Assembly (NCBI GenBank): GCA_937988705.1
Contig: CALKIA010000187.1
Coordinates: forward strand, 3,713-67,712
Length of the DNA: 64,000 bases
Direction: 5' to 3'
Origin: an uncultured Chloroflexota bacterium
GTDB lineage: Bacteria; Chloroflexota; Anaerolineae; Aggregatilineales; Phototrophicaceae
This document shows, one piece after another, positions 42,023-51,441 of the stretch (positions are counted from its first letter, which is position 1; each line of letters opens with the position of its first letter). The translations under genes and the position numbers were made by a program. The notes beneath the pieces were generated by a model that was not told the origin of the DNA, made no database searches, and saw nothing but the letters and a program-made list of their open reading frames with translations.

Positions 42023-42899
42023 GCTGCGCCTCTTTCCCGGAAGCAGCCATCACCGCCATATACCCTTCTTCCAGTTCAGGATTGACCAGCACACCCCGTC
42101 CCCAGGGGTTTTCCGGCGCCACGATGCGCACCTGCAAGCGTCCGTTCACTGTGCGACTGGCCGTGACCCGATACGCGCTTTCGATCTGCTCATACTCGCG
42201 TGGTTCAATGTCAAGCTGCCAGACACGCCCGCTGGCGTGCTGCATGAGCGTTTCAGGTGTACCACTGAAAATGACCTGTCCGCGATTGAGCACCGCGACG
42301 GCGGAGCAACTGGCCTCAATGTCGCCCACGATGTGGGTCGAGAGCAGCACGGTTCGCTCACCGGACAGGCGAGTGAGAAGATTGCGGAAGCGAATCCGTT
42401 CTTCGGGATCAAGTCCGGCGGTAGGTTCATCAACGACGATCAGCTGGGGATCACCGAGCAATGCCTGGGCGATCCCTAAACGCTGTTTCATGCCGCCGGA
42501 GTAACCACCAACGCGCCGCTTGGCATCTTTTGTCAGGTTCACTTGCTCCAGCAGTGTTTTGACCTGCTTTTGTCGATCGGCGCGGGCTAAACCCTTCATC
42601 ATGCCGATGTAATCCAACAGGTCGTAAGCGTTGAGACTCTTGTAGAAGCCGAAATCTTGCGGGATATAGCCTAGGTTTTTCCTTACAAAGCCCGGGTCAC
42701 GCATGACATCTACGCCCCCGACCCGCACCTGACCGCTCGTGACCGGCATAAGGGTCGTTATGACCCGCATCAGTGTCGTTTTGCCCGCGCCATTCGGACC
42801 CAAAAGCCCGAACATGCCCCGATTGATGGAGAGTGAAACGTCATTTAGTGCGCGGAATTTGCCATAATCTTTTACGAGATCGATGATCTCAATCTTCAT
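42015..42899 (-). CDS. ABC transporter ATP-binding protein (copy A, first operon gene)
   Basis: The 294-aa ATPase has Walker A GPNGAGKTT (residues 34-42), Q-loop IGYIPQDFGFY written as NLGYIPQD, signature YSGGMKQR, Walker B LIVVDEPTAGLDP and H-loop STHIVGDIE. The C-terminal extension ends with a block (LVNPELEEGYMAVMAASG) typical of ABC-2 exporters. It is canonical, unlike the second ATPase of the operon. It leads six tightly overlapping genes, so the promoter should lie in the 147 bases upstream. A TATAAG on the minus strand near 42926 may be the -10. Confidence 0.92.
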   Translation of the reverse strand: MKIEIIDLVKDYGKFRALNDVSLSINRGMFGLLGPNGAGKTTLMRVITTLMPVTSGQVRVGGVDVMRDPGFVRKNLGYIPQDFGFYKSLNAYDLLDYIGMMKGLARADRQKQVKTLLEQVNLTKDAKRRVGGYSGGMKQRLGIAQALLGDPQLIVVDEPTAGLDPEERIRFRNLLTRLSGERTVLLSTHIVGDIEASCSAVAVLNRGQVIFSGTPETLMQHASGRVWQLDIEPREYEQIESAYRVTASRTVNGRLQVRIVAPENPWGRGVLVNPELEEGYMAVMAASGKEAQHV

Positions 42900-43046
42900 G
42901 GTCGAGGCTTTCGGTTATCCACTTTCTTATAGGACGACAGGCCACACAAAAAGGTTTAAAATCGGCTGACTACTTCAGGGGCACCGAAAGCTTATCAAAC
43001 GCAATTGGACACTCAACCATACGGCGAAGCAAGTCGTTCCTGACTG
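42900..43046 (-). promoter_or_regulatory. Upstream region of ABC/ECF operon (copy A)
   Basis: This 147-base gap lies between the operon start and the junction IS transposase. It has a TATAAG-like box on the minus strand (complement of 42926-42931) but no clear -35. The left terminal repeat expected for an intact IS is not visible here, so the junction IS lacks its left end. Confidence 0.35.
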
Positions 43047-44135
43047 ATGGTCTATCACTTCCTGTTGTGCCTCACCACGCTCATCTTCGACCTGTTTGCG
43101 TCCATCCGTCTTGCGCCTGACGAGAAAGACCTGCAGATTGCGCTCCACCGACAACAGCTCCGCGTGCTGGAGCGCAAAATCACGAAGAAACCGCGTCTTT
43201 CACGTCCTGAGAAGCTGATGCTTTTTGCCCTCACGACCCATTTGCAGCGACAAACGCAGCGGTGGCAGCAGCGTTTGTGCGAAGCCGTGTTCCTGGTTCA
43301 ACCCGAAACCGGGCTGAAATGGCATCGGGAGCTGGTGCGTCGGGAATGGGCTTTTGGGCGATCAAATTATGGAGGACGACCAAAGCTGGACGGCGAGATC
43401 GAGGCGCTGATCGTGCGGATTGCGCGAGAGAACCCGCGCATGGGGTACAACAAAACCCAAGGCGAGCTGTTGAAGCTGGGCTTCGTCGTCGATCCAACGA
43501 CCGTCAAGACCGTCCTGCGCCGTCATCATCTCCTGCCCGCGCCCCAACGCGGTCGGAGTTCGTGGCGGACGTTTCTGAACCACTATCGACAGCAGCTGCT
43601 CGCGTGCGATTTCTTCACCGTCGAAACGCTGCATCGGCAAACGGTGTATGTCCTCTTCTTCATCGAGCTGGGAACTCGCCGTGTTCAGGTCGTCGGTTGT
43701 ACCGAACATCCCACTTCCGCTTGGGTCACGCAACAAGCCCGGCAACTCTGTTGGTCGGTCGAAGGGCGCCAGCCAACGGTGCGTTATCTCCTTCATGATC
43801 ACGATACCAAATTTCCTGCCTCCTTCGATCAGGTATTTGCTGCCCAGCAGATCGACGTCATCCACACTCCCATTCGAGCCCCGAATGCCAATGCGTTTGC
43901 CGAACGCTGAGTGCGTTCAGTTCGTCAAGAGTGTCTTGACCATCTGCTGATTTTGAATCAGCGGCATCTTGTCCATGTCCTCACCGAATACATCGACTAT
44001 TACAATGTGCCTCGTCCTCATCAAGGACTCGATCAGCAAGCGCCTATTGCCATACCACGATCTCCGCAAGGAGTCATCCGATGCCGCGATGTTCTCGGAG
44101 GTGTTTTGCACGATTATTACGGCGAGGCTGCTTGA
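43047..44135 (+). pseudogene. Chimaeric IS transposase at the duplication junction
   Basis: One frame runs from ATG 43047 to a TGA at 43908-43910, placed just after the catalytic Glu-Arg of the DDE domain, then continues in frame to 44135. Bases 43047-43432 equal the right IS copy (offset 7,450) and bases from 43558 on equal the left IS copy. The 125 bases between match neither exactly. This is the product expected from crossing-over between two IS copies. Without the TGA it would be a complete transposase of about 362 residues. Confidence 0.85.
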
Positions 44136-44220
44136 ATTCCCCTCGGGTAAGGTTTTTCCACCTTTCACTCTATCCTCTTTTCAGAGTTGAGCGAGAAGAC
44201 TCATACAGTCTGCATCACGA

Positions 44221-44447
44221 CTATCGACGAAGTGCTTGATTCCTGTTTTCTCCCTCAAATGCGCTAAGTAGCCAGCACAACCCGTTTTCCACAGCTTCTA
44301 TACACTGTTTGAGATACTGTTGGGCATCGACTGGATCGATTAAGCTAGCAGTGGATGCGGCGGGTCTGGCGCTAGGCTTACACCAGAGCGTGCTTTGTAT
44401 TTAGCGTTCTCGAGTGCTTTTCTGATCTTTCTCTGGTCTGCATTCAC
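44221..44447 (-). pseudogene. Possible small frameshifted gene (copy B)
   Basis: Same as 36771-36997, including the apparent frameshift. The shared defect shows that it predates the duplication. Confidence 0.3.
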
Positions 44448-44565
44448 TAATTCCTACATTAGGTGTTTTGATAGAATGAAATCCATTGCGCATCCTCTGT
44501 GTTGTATCAGTTCATCAAGTGTTCGGTTTGGAACCCGATATTATCAGATTCGCTGCGGACAAAGC

Positions 44566-45420
44566 TTATCCTATTCGAGGAGGTTTGTTGCGCTGGCGGG
44601 TCAACAGTAAATATGCATCCTCCAACGTTGCATCGACGCTTACAGCCTCCAGATGAGATGGGCGCTTGAGGGAGCGGACGATGCAGTAATCTCCCTGTGG
44701 GGTGATGCGAACAATCGATTCTGGCATTGTTAGCCGTGACAATTGCTCAATAGGTAGTCGAAGTTCATAAATCTGTCCGGCAGCTGCGGCACACAGCGTC
44801 TCGATGTCGCCAGCGTACAAAATATGACCGTCCTGCAGAATGATGACAGTCTGAGCCAGTCGTTCCGCCTCTTCGGGGAGATGTGTGCTAAAAATCGTCA
44901 ATCCACTGTATTTCTTCACTAGACGATGGACGTTCTCTCGTTCCGTGACATCTAAACCGCGACTGAGCTCATCCAGCAGCAGCAGGCGGGGCTGGTTGAG
45001 CAGCGCTTGCGCGATCCCCACACGGCGCATTTGCCCGCTGGAAAGCTGGCGGAAGGGGTGATCTGCGAGGTCATCTAAATGCAGTGCGGCTAACACGCTT
45101 GCCGGGCTGCCGCCTCGCAGTCGAGCGAGATAGGTCAGGAGTTTGCGCGGTGTCAGGGCGGCGGGCAGTTCTACATCTTGCGGCAAGTAACCGATCTGCG
45201 TCCGCAGCGCGCGCTGATCGTGCCCGTAGTGCTGCCCCTCAAAGGACAATTCGCCGGCATCCGGCTGACACAACGTTGCCAATACCCGCAGCAGCGTCGA
45301 TTTTCCTGACCCATTCGCCCCCAATAGGGCAACCACCCCGTCCGACAAGGTGAAGCTCACGTCTTGAAGTGCAACTTGTGAGCCATAGCGTTTACTCAGA
45401 TTGCGGACGATCAGTGCCAT
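44566..45420 (-). CDS. ABC transporter ATP-binding protein (copy B)
   Basis: Identical in translation to the ATPase at 37116-37970, with Walker A GANGSGKST, signature LSSGQMRR and the unusual Asp-Glu-Leu after Walker B. Gene overlaps are kept, so this copy should be expressed in the same way. Confidence 0.9.
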   Translation of the reverse strand: MALIVRNLSKRYGSQVALQDVSFTLSDGVVALLGANGSGKSTLLRVLATLCQPDAGELSFEGQHYGHDQRALRTQIGYLPQDVELPAALTPRKLLTYLARLRGGSPASVLAALHLDDLADHPFRQLSSGQMRRVGIAQALLNQPRLLLLDELSRGLDVTERENVHRLVKKYSGLTIFSTHLPEEAERLAQTVIILQDGHILYAGDIETLCAAAAGQIYELRLPIEQLSRLTMPESIVRITPQGDYCIVRSLKRPSHLEAVSVDATLEDAYLLLTRQRNKPPRIG

Positions 45421-46244
45421 TGTGTCAGTGAACGCCCCGACTCGTAAATCAGGAACAACCCAGCTATCAATACTATCGCTGCTAGGAGCGGCAGCGTGCT
45501 GGATAAGCTGAGATGGGCGATAATCGTGCTGGCGTTCGGTATATCAATGGAGGTCGCCAGCACGATCTCGCGCCACCCCCCGAACACCAGCAGTCCCCAC
45601 ACGAGCATCGGCGCGATCACCCCAGCGAAATTGTTCCAACGGACTGAACAGAACAAGGCAATTCCGACTACGCCCAGCATCGGCCCGAACCAGATGAGCA
45701 GCAGTCGCCACAGGACGATCTGCAACCCTTGTGTCCAGACCACCAACAAAAGCAGCAGGGCGACTGTACCCGTCAGCGCCAAGATGAGCGCCAAGCGGAT
45801 ATAGAGAAATTCGAGCGGCTGGATCTGACTGAGCTGCTCAAACTCCCACAGGGTGCGCGTTGCTGGACGAAAGAGATAGGCTACGCCGATGACAGCGATC
45901 AAAGGGGAGAGGACGACCAGACAGAGAGTCGCTTCTGCCCCGCCGACGCCGATACTGAGCAGCACCCCGATCAGCATAACCAACCCGCTCGACCACCAGA
46001 ACGGCGCTTCTAACAGGCTCATCTGCGCCCATGCTAAGCGCAGCCAATCGCGTACCCCTCGGCGGGGGAACATCGGGACAGGCAGCGGTAATTCGGTACG
46101 CTGTTTTTCCAGCAGAGGCGTGATTGCTGCCAGCAATCGTCCCGTATCGGGTTCTGCGACAGCATACTGCTCTAAACGCGCGATCAATGGTTGCACATCG
46201 CCCAATTCAGCGCGTTCCTCCGGCGACAAATCATGTTCAATCAT
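45411..46244 (-). CDS. Polytopic membrane protein following the ECF sigma gene (copy B)
   Basis: Identical in translation to the 277-aa protein at 37961-38794: a soluble N-terminus and six hydrophobic segments, overlapping both neighbours. Doubling of a possible anti-sigma factor together with its sigma would keep their ratio. Confidence 0.65.
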   Translation of the reverse strand: MIEHDLSPEERAELGDVQPLIARLEQYAVAEPDTGRLLAAITPLLEKQRTELPLPVPMFPRRGVRDWLRLAWAQMSLLEAPFWWSSGLVMLIGVLLSIGVGGAEATLCLVVLSPLIAVIGVAYLFRPATRTLWEFEQLSQIQPLEFLYIRLALILALTGTVALLLLLVVWTQGLQIVLWRLLLIWFGPMLGVVGIALFCSVRWNNFAGVIAPMLVWGLLVFGGWREIVLATSIDIPNASTIIAHLSLSSTLPLLAAIVLIAGLFLIYESGRSLTQWH

Positions 46245-46773
46245 GGATCACCTCGGTGAGCGCTAAAAAACCTTTCATCTGCTTCAGGGCATGGAACAGG
46301 CGGCTTTTCACCGTGCCGACCGGCGTGTGCGTCACATCCGCGATTTCGTCCAGCTTCAGATCATGGTAGAAACGCAAAATCAGCACCTCGCGGTGATCGG
46401 GCGACAATTTTGCCAGCGCCTGAATGACCGTTTCCCGATCATGGGCGGCAAAACCAGTGTCATCGGAAAAAACCTCCGCCTGTTCCTCAAAATCAGCGGC
46501 ACGCTCGTAACGGTAGCGAGCGGACTTGAAATAGTCGCGTGCCAGATTCCGCGCCACAGTATAGGCCCATGACTTGAAGTGTGTCGGCGGCACGCCTTGA
46601 TAGGTGAGCAGGCGTGTAAACGTTTCTTGCGTCAAATCGTCGGCCAGCGCCACATCACCGGTAAAACGACACAAGAACTTGTATAGAGGAACGTGATAAC
46701 GCTGGACCAATTCGATGAGTGCGGCCTCATTCCCGTGAAGCACCTGTCGATACAGCGTTTCATCGTCCAACAT
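46237..46773 (-). CDS. ECF-type RNA polymerase sigma factor (copy B)
   Basis: Identical in translation to the sigma factor at 38787-39323, with the same ATG and GGAGGGG box. Two identical sigma genes in one locus raise the gene dose of a regulator that may control its own operon. Confidence 0.92.
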   Translation of the reverse strand: MLDDETLYRQVLHGNEAALIELVQRYHVPLYKFLCRFTGDVALADDLTQETFTRLLTYQGVPPTHFKSWAYTVARNLARDYFKSARYRYERAADFEEQAEVFSDDTGFAAHDRETVIQALAKLSPDHREVLILRFYHDLKLDEIADVTHTPVGTVKSRLFHALKQMKGFLALTEVIHD

Positions 46774-47428
46774 AGCCCCTCCGACGCCAAGCGCTGTAGG
46801 CAGCGTTGAGTGCAAAAAAGATCACCGCACCGCCAATCAGCAGGGCGCGATTGAGCGCCGGATCTAGGCCTGGCAGCGGGGTCGAGTGGTTGAACAGGAA
46901 CAAGACCTGCGTGTAGGCGCCCTGAGAGGTCAACTCTCCGTACCAGTAACCGACAATCACGCCGGCGGCGATCCAATAGCTGCCGCTGAGGTTGTTGACC
47001 AGGAGCGCCAAGCCCGCCAGATAGAGCGCGGGCGCGAAGGCGGGCAGCACCACGTGCTTGAAATCGTACTCGCCATAGGCAAAATAGCACAACAGCGCCG
47101 CCAGCAGTCCGCTCAAGGCGATGAGCACGGCGGCTTCCAGTGCCCGCAGCAGCGGTACATACCATGAACGTTCGGCATAGGTGCGGCGCAGCTCATCGAA
47201 CCCTTCTTCACGTTCAATTGTCATCAGATGCCCGCACGCCAGCCCGCCGGACAGCGCCAGCGCGAGTTCGAACACGCTCACCATCTGCGCCAACGATGGG
47301 AGGGACTGGCGGTTCGTCCAGACAATCCACCCAATGAGCATGTACCCCGGCAGGATCAAGAGGGGTAACAGGGCTGTGATGCCAAAGACGATGCGCGCTT
47401 CGTAATAGACGACGCTTCTAAGCGCCAT
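46760..47428 (-). CDS. ABC-2-like membrane protein (copy B)
   Basis: Identical in translation to the 222-aa membrane protein at 39310-39978, with the same overlaps to both neighbouring genes. Confidence 0.65.
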   Translation of the reverse strand: MALRSVVYYEARIVFGITALLPLLILPGYMLIGWIVWTNRQSLPSLAQMVSVFELALALSGGLACGHLMTIEREEGFDELRRTYAERSWYVPLLRALEAAVLIALSGLLAALLCYFAYGEYDFKHVVLPAFAPALYLAGLALLVNNLSGSYWIAAGVIVGYWYGELTSQGAYTQVLFLFNHSTPLPGLDPALNRALLIGGAVIFFALNAAYSAWRRRGYVGR

Positions 47429-49472
47429 GCAGCGTCTCCGTGATCCAACCGTCGACTTCTTCGACCGACAGTGCGCTCAATCCATCGATTTGGGCACGCA
47501 TAGCGCGCAGCAGGTCGAAGGTCGCCGTTTCGCCAGCCGAAACATAGGCAGCATACAGCCGGCTAGCGATTCGATAGCGTTCTGCGAAGGGCACAGATGA
47601 GTAAAACATCGTATTGCCCGCGGGCAGTCCATCTTCCAGCAGCGGACGCATCGCCGCTGCGTCCCCGCCTGTCAGATAATGCACCCACAGGAAATAGGCG
47701 ATGTTTTCCGTCAGCGCATTGTCGCGCCCCAAGAGGCTTTTAATCAATGGCGCGCCCACGTCCATGTAGACGTTTTGCTCGCCTGTGTCCAAGTAGGCAA
47801 AGTCGCGCGGATCAATGAACAGGTACAGCGCTTCGCGGGTTGCCGGGTACACCTGCCAGCCAGAAAAGCTGTCACTCGCCAGCGACACAGCAGCTACCGT
47901 CAGATCGGGCAGATCGGGAAAGAAGCGGTGCAGGTAATCGTAGGCGGGTACGATGTAGTGTTCGATGGGCGCAAGCACATCACCGCCGTCTGCGACACTG
48001 ATAACCGTCAGCCGTCCCTCTATCAGCGTTCGAAGGTTGCTGGCCGCGACCACCTGTGCCCAGGTGGTGCTGTCCGATGCAAACGTCGTCGCGTCGATTG
48101 GTGTCAGATTCGAAGCGAATGTGAGTGGGCCGGGATTATCCACCGTAAGGCGGAAGGCAGCCGGTTGATCGAGGAGGCAGGTCGGCACAGCGGCGAAGTT
48201 CTCATCGTACTGCGTAAAATTCGGGAAGAGGCGTCCCGGCACTGGATACCACAGCACGGCACATGGTAGATACACCCCCTCCGGGCGAATGAAGTAGGTC
48301 GCTTCAGGCGGTCGACCCAGTCGTCGCTCCCGATAGGTGATGCTGCCCGTGTAGGCGAGACTAACTGATGTGGAGTCGCCGGGAGCGAGCGGCGCGGGCA
48401 GCGTCAGCGTCACGATATCGCCGTCACGCACCAGTGGAACACTCGCTTCGACGATCTCGAACTGGTGATACAGCGAGAAAGTAAGTTCGGTCAGCGGCGC
48501 ACTGCTCCGATTTACCACCTCCATCTGTGCGGAGAGCTGCGCCGGATCGTCCAGCGCAAAAACGACAGCATAGGCCGTCACGCTGAATGGCATGGCGGAG
48601 GGCAGTATGGGAGCGCCTGAAGCGGCTTGCTGCTGTTCCTCAATCCGGATCTGCTGGTTGGCGGCATGAACCTCTAATGCAAAACTGGCAGTGGCTAAGA
48701 CGACGATACCGAGGGCTGTCATTAGCAGCGCGGCAATCCACGGCGACCGCCGTTGAAAGCGAACCGTCAACATCCACCACAGCATCAAACTCCCCAGCAG
48801 CGCAATCAGCCCGGCATAAAACAGGGTCGTCAAGCTGGGCAGCTGACCCTGCGGAATCTGTCCCCACACCAGTGGATTGACGGATTGGTTCATCGTCACG
48901 AAATTGATCAGGTTGATGCCGGGAAGGGGCAGACCGTCATTATTCAGTAGGTTTGGGATGAGCCCCGCTCCCACCCACAGCACCGCGAACAACGGATACA
49001 TCCAGCGTCGAATGCTCACCGTGTGCTGCACCGCTGTGATCAACATCGTGATAAACCCGAACGATAGGAGCACTAAAAGCAGCTGATGCAAAGTATAGGC
49101 TAGGGGCAAACGCCCCGGCGGCGCCGTGACCAGTACGACTAGGGGGGCGACAACCAGTGCCCCGAGCGCCGTGATCCCGGCCATCCAGCGCGCTAGCAGT
49201 ACTTCCACGCCCGTAGGAAGTGCCACTTCCAGCAGATCAAAGCGATTGCGCGTCGGGCGCGAGACCTGAATGCCCGTGAGGAACAGGGCGATCAAACTGC
49301 CGAAGCCCAGCACGATGTTGAATAAGCCGCGAATGCTGCGATAGTCGTCCTGCGTGTACGTGGCGATGATGAAGCCGCTCCACACCACTAGAAACAGCAG
49401 ATAGCTCCAGTGGAAGGCGAGGCGCAGTTCGAGCCGGTAGACAGCCCCAAAGCGTCGCAGTGTGCTAGACAT
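47418..49472 (-). CDS. ABC-2 permease fused to an M1-aminopeptidase-like domain (copy B)
   Basis: Identical in translation to the 684-aa fusion at 39968-42022: membrane part first, then the extracytoplasmic peptidase-like part without a zinc-binding His-Glu-x-x-His. Confidence 0.75.
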   Translation of the reverse strand: MSSTLRRFGAVYRLELRLAFHWSYLLFLVVWSGFIIATYTQDDYRSIRGLFNIVLGFGSLIALFLTGIQVSRPTRNRFDLLEVALPTGVEVLLARWMAGITALGALVVAPLVVLVTAPPGRLPLAYTLHQLLLVLLSFGFITMLITAVQHTVSIRRWMYPLFAVLWVGAGLIPNLLNNDGLPLPGINLINFVTMNQSVNPLVWGQIPQGQLPSLTTLFYAGLIALLGSLMLWWMLTVRFQRRSPWIAALLMTALGIVVLATASFALEVHAANQQIRIEEQQQAASGAPILPSAMPFSVTAYAVVFALDDPAQLSAQMEVVNRSSAPLTELTFSLYHQFEIVEASVPLVRDGDIVTLTLPAPLAPGDSTSVSLAYTGSITYRERRLGRPPEATYFIRPEGVYLPCAVLWYPVPGRLFPNFTQYDENFAAVPTCLLDQPAAFRLTVDNPGPLTFASNLTPIDATTFASDSTTWAQVVAASNLRTLIEGRLTVISVADGGDVLAPIEHYIVPAYDYLHRFFPDLPDLTVAAVSLASDSFSGWQVYPATREALYLFIDPRDFAYLDTGEQNVYMDVGAPLIKSLLGRDNALTENIAYFLWVHYLTGGDAAAMRPLLEDGLPAGNTMFYSSVPFAERYRIASRLYAAYVSAGETATFDLLRAMRAQIDGLSALSVEEVDGWITETLHGA

Positions 49473-50349
49473 GCTGCGCCTCTTTCCCGGAAGCAGCCAT
49501 CACCGCCATATACCCTTCTTCCAGTTCAGGATTGACCAGCACACCCCGTCCCCAGGGGTTTTCCGGCGCCACGATGCGCACCTGCAAGCGTCCGTTCACT
49601 GTGCGACTGGCCGTGACCCGATACGCGCTTTCGATCTGCTCATACTCGCGTGGTTCAATGTCAAGCTGCCAGACACGCCCGCTGGCGTGCTGCATGAGCG
49701 TTTCAGGTGTACCACTGAAAATGACCTGTCCGCGATTGAGCACCGCGACGGCGGAGCAACTGGCCTCAATGTCGCCCACGATGTGGGTCGAGAGCAGCAC
49801 GGTTCGCTCACCGGACAGGCGAGTGAGAAGATTGCGGAAGCGAATCCGTTCTTCGGGATCAAGTCCGGCGGTAGGTTCATCAACGACGATCAGCTGGGGA
49901 TCACCGAGCAATGCCTGGGCGATCCCTAAACGCTGTTTCATGCCGCCGGAGTAACCACCAACGCGCCGCTTGGCATCTTTTGTCAGGTTCACTTGCTCCA
50001 GCAGTGTTTTGACCTGCTTTTGTCGATCGGCGCGGGCTAAACCCTTCATCATGCCGATGTAATCCAACAGGTCGTAAGCGTTGAGACTCTTGTAGAAGCC
50101 GAAATCTTGCGGGATATAGCCTAGGTTTTTCCTTACAAAGCCCGGGTCACGCATGACATCTACGCCCCCGACCCGCACCTGACCGCTCGTGACCGGCATA
50201 AGGGTCGTTATGACCCGCATCAGTGTCGTTTTGCCCGCGCCATTCGGACCCAAAAGCCCGAACATGCCCCGATTGATGGAGAGTGAAACGTCATTTAGTG
50301 CGCGGAATTTGCCATAATCTTTTACGAGATCGATGATCTCAATCTTCAT
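49465..50349 (-). CDS. ABC transporter ATP-binding protein (copy B, first operon gene)
   Basis: Identical in translation to the ATPase at 42015-42899. The 147 bases upstream are also identical, so both operon copies carry the same promoter region. Confidence 0.92.
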   Translation of the reverse strand: MKIEIIDLVKDYGKFRALNDVSLSINRGMFGLLGPNGAGKTTLMRVITTLMPVTSGQVRVGGVDVMRDPGFVRKNLGYIPQDFGFYKSLNAYDLLDYIGMMKGLARADRQKQVKTLLEQVNLTKDAKRRVGGYSGGMKQRLGIAQALLGDPQLIVVDEPTAGLDPEERIRFRNLLTRLSGERTVLLSTHIVGDIEASCSAVAVLNRGQVIFSGTPETLMQHASGRVWQLDIEPREYEQIESAYRVTASRTVNGRLQVRIVAPENPWGRGVLVNPELEEGYMAVMAASGKEAQHV

Positions 50350-50496
50350 GGTCGAGGCTTTCGGTTATCCACTTTCTTATAGGACGACAGGCCACACAAA
50401 AAGGTTTAAAATCGGCTGACTACTTCAGGGGCACCGAAAGCTTATCAAACGCAATTGGACACTCAACCATACGGCGAAGCAAGTCGTTCCTGACTG

Positions 50497-51262
50497 ATGG
50501 TCTATCACTTCCTGTTGTGCCTCACCACGCTCATCTTCGACCTGTTTGCGTCCATCCGTCTTGCGCCTGACGAGAAAGACCTGCAGATTGCGCTCCACCG
50601 ACAACAGCTCCGCGTGCTGGAGCGCAAAATCACGAAGAAACCGCGTCTTTCACGTCCTGAGAAGCTGATGCTTTTTGCCCTCACGACCCATTTGCAGCGA
50701 CAAACGCAGCGGTGGCAGCAGCGTTTGTGCGAAGCCGTGTTCCTGGTTCAACCCGAAACCGGGCTGAAATGGCATCGGGAGCTGGTGCGTCGGGAATGGG
50801 CTTTTGGGCGATCAAATTATGGAGGACGACCAAAGCTGGACGGCGAGATCGAGGCGCTGATCGTGCGGATTGCGCGAGAGAAACCGCGCATGGGGTACGA
50901 CAAAATCCAAGGCGATCTGATGAAGCTGCGTTTCCTCATTCATGACCAGCTTCGATCAGTTTTTCGTCTCAGAAGGCATAGAAATCGTGTGCACGCCGTT
51001 TCGCGCACCGAAAGCCAATGCGTTTGCTGAGCGTTGGATCCGCACTGTTCGCGAAGAATGCCTTGATCGGCTTATCGTGCTTGACCAGCGGCACCTACAT
51101 TACGTCCTTACCCAATACATCAGATACTATAATTGTGCCCGCCCGCATCAAGGTATCGAACAACGCACGCCCATCCCGCTGCCGGTTTCAAACCCGCAAG
51201 GGCAGATCGAACGGCGAGACATCTTGCACGGTCTCATCCACGATTACCGCCGCGTCGCTTAG
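50497..51262 (+). pseudogene. Right IS transposase: hybrid of two subfamilies with central deletion
   Basis: The first part (to about 50882) is the same as the junction transposase. After MGYDKIQGDLMKL the sequence belongs to another IS subfamily and loses the centre of the catalytic domain. A frameshift follows, then SFDQFFVSEGIEIVCTPFRA, FAERWIRTVREECLDRLIVL, RPHQGIEQRTPIP and HGLIHDYRRVA. Here the codon after the catalytic Glu-Arg is TGG (Trp), which shows that the TGA in the other copies is a mutation. The right terminal repeat (CGGATAAGGTTTTCGCACC, about 51271) matches the miniature element at 34.7 kb. Confidence 0.8.
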
Positions 51263-51269
51263 TTCCCCT

Positions 51270-51296
51270 GCGGATAAGGTTTTCGCACCGTATAGG
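51270..51296. repeat. Right terminal repeat of hybrid IS
   Basis: CGGATAAGGTTTTCGCACCG is nearly the right end of the miniature element (35059-35084) and resembles the IS remnant end at about 13431. It marks the right border of the IS-rich region. Confidence 0.65.
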
Positions 51297-51377
51297 TATT
51301 CCTCATCTCACCGAAGTTTCCACAGCTTGCAGAAATTGCCCTCTTGACTCCAACCCCGAATCTGGATATTCTGTCAT

Positions 51378-51403
51378 TTAAGCGCTTAAGGTGATGCGCT
51401 TAA
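51378..51403 (+). promoter_or_regulatory. Candidate LacI-type operator
   Basis: A perfect 12-bp palindrome TTAAGCGCTTAA (51378-51389), with the central CpG usual for LacI-family sites, is followed 6 bases later by a further half-like GCGCTTAA (51396-51403). It lies about 40 bases before the LacI-type gene, which suggests autoregulation. Confidence 0.6.
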
Positions 51404-51441
51404 TGAAAATTTGCTGAAATAGTTGTGTATTCAGAGCTCTC

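Larger units (their letters stand above)
36108..43432. repeat. 7,450-bp tandem duplication, unit A (identical tract)
   Basis: From 36108 to 43432 the sequence recurs at 43558-50882, a fixed offset of 7,450 bases. All predicted frames on both strands have the same length and translation, and every stretch compared was identical. The unit runs from the middle of one IS transposase, through the six-gene operon, to the middle of the next. Confidence 0.95.
43558..50882. repeat. 7,450-bp tandem duplication, unit B (identical tract)
   Basis: Second copy of 36108-43432, in direct orientation and adjacent to the first. It ends inside the right IS, where bases from 50883 on switch to a different IS subfamily. 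Confidence 0.95.
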
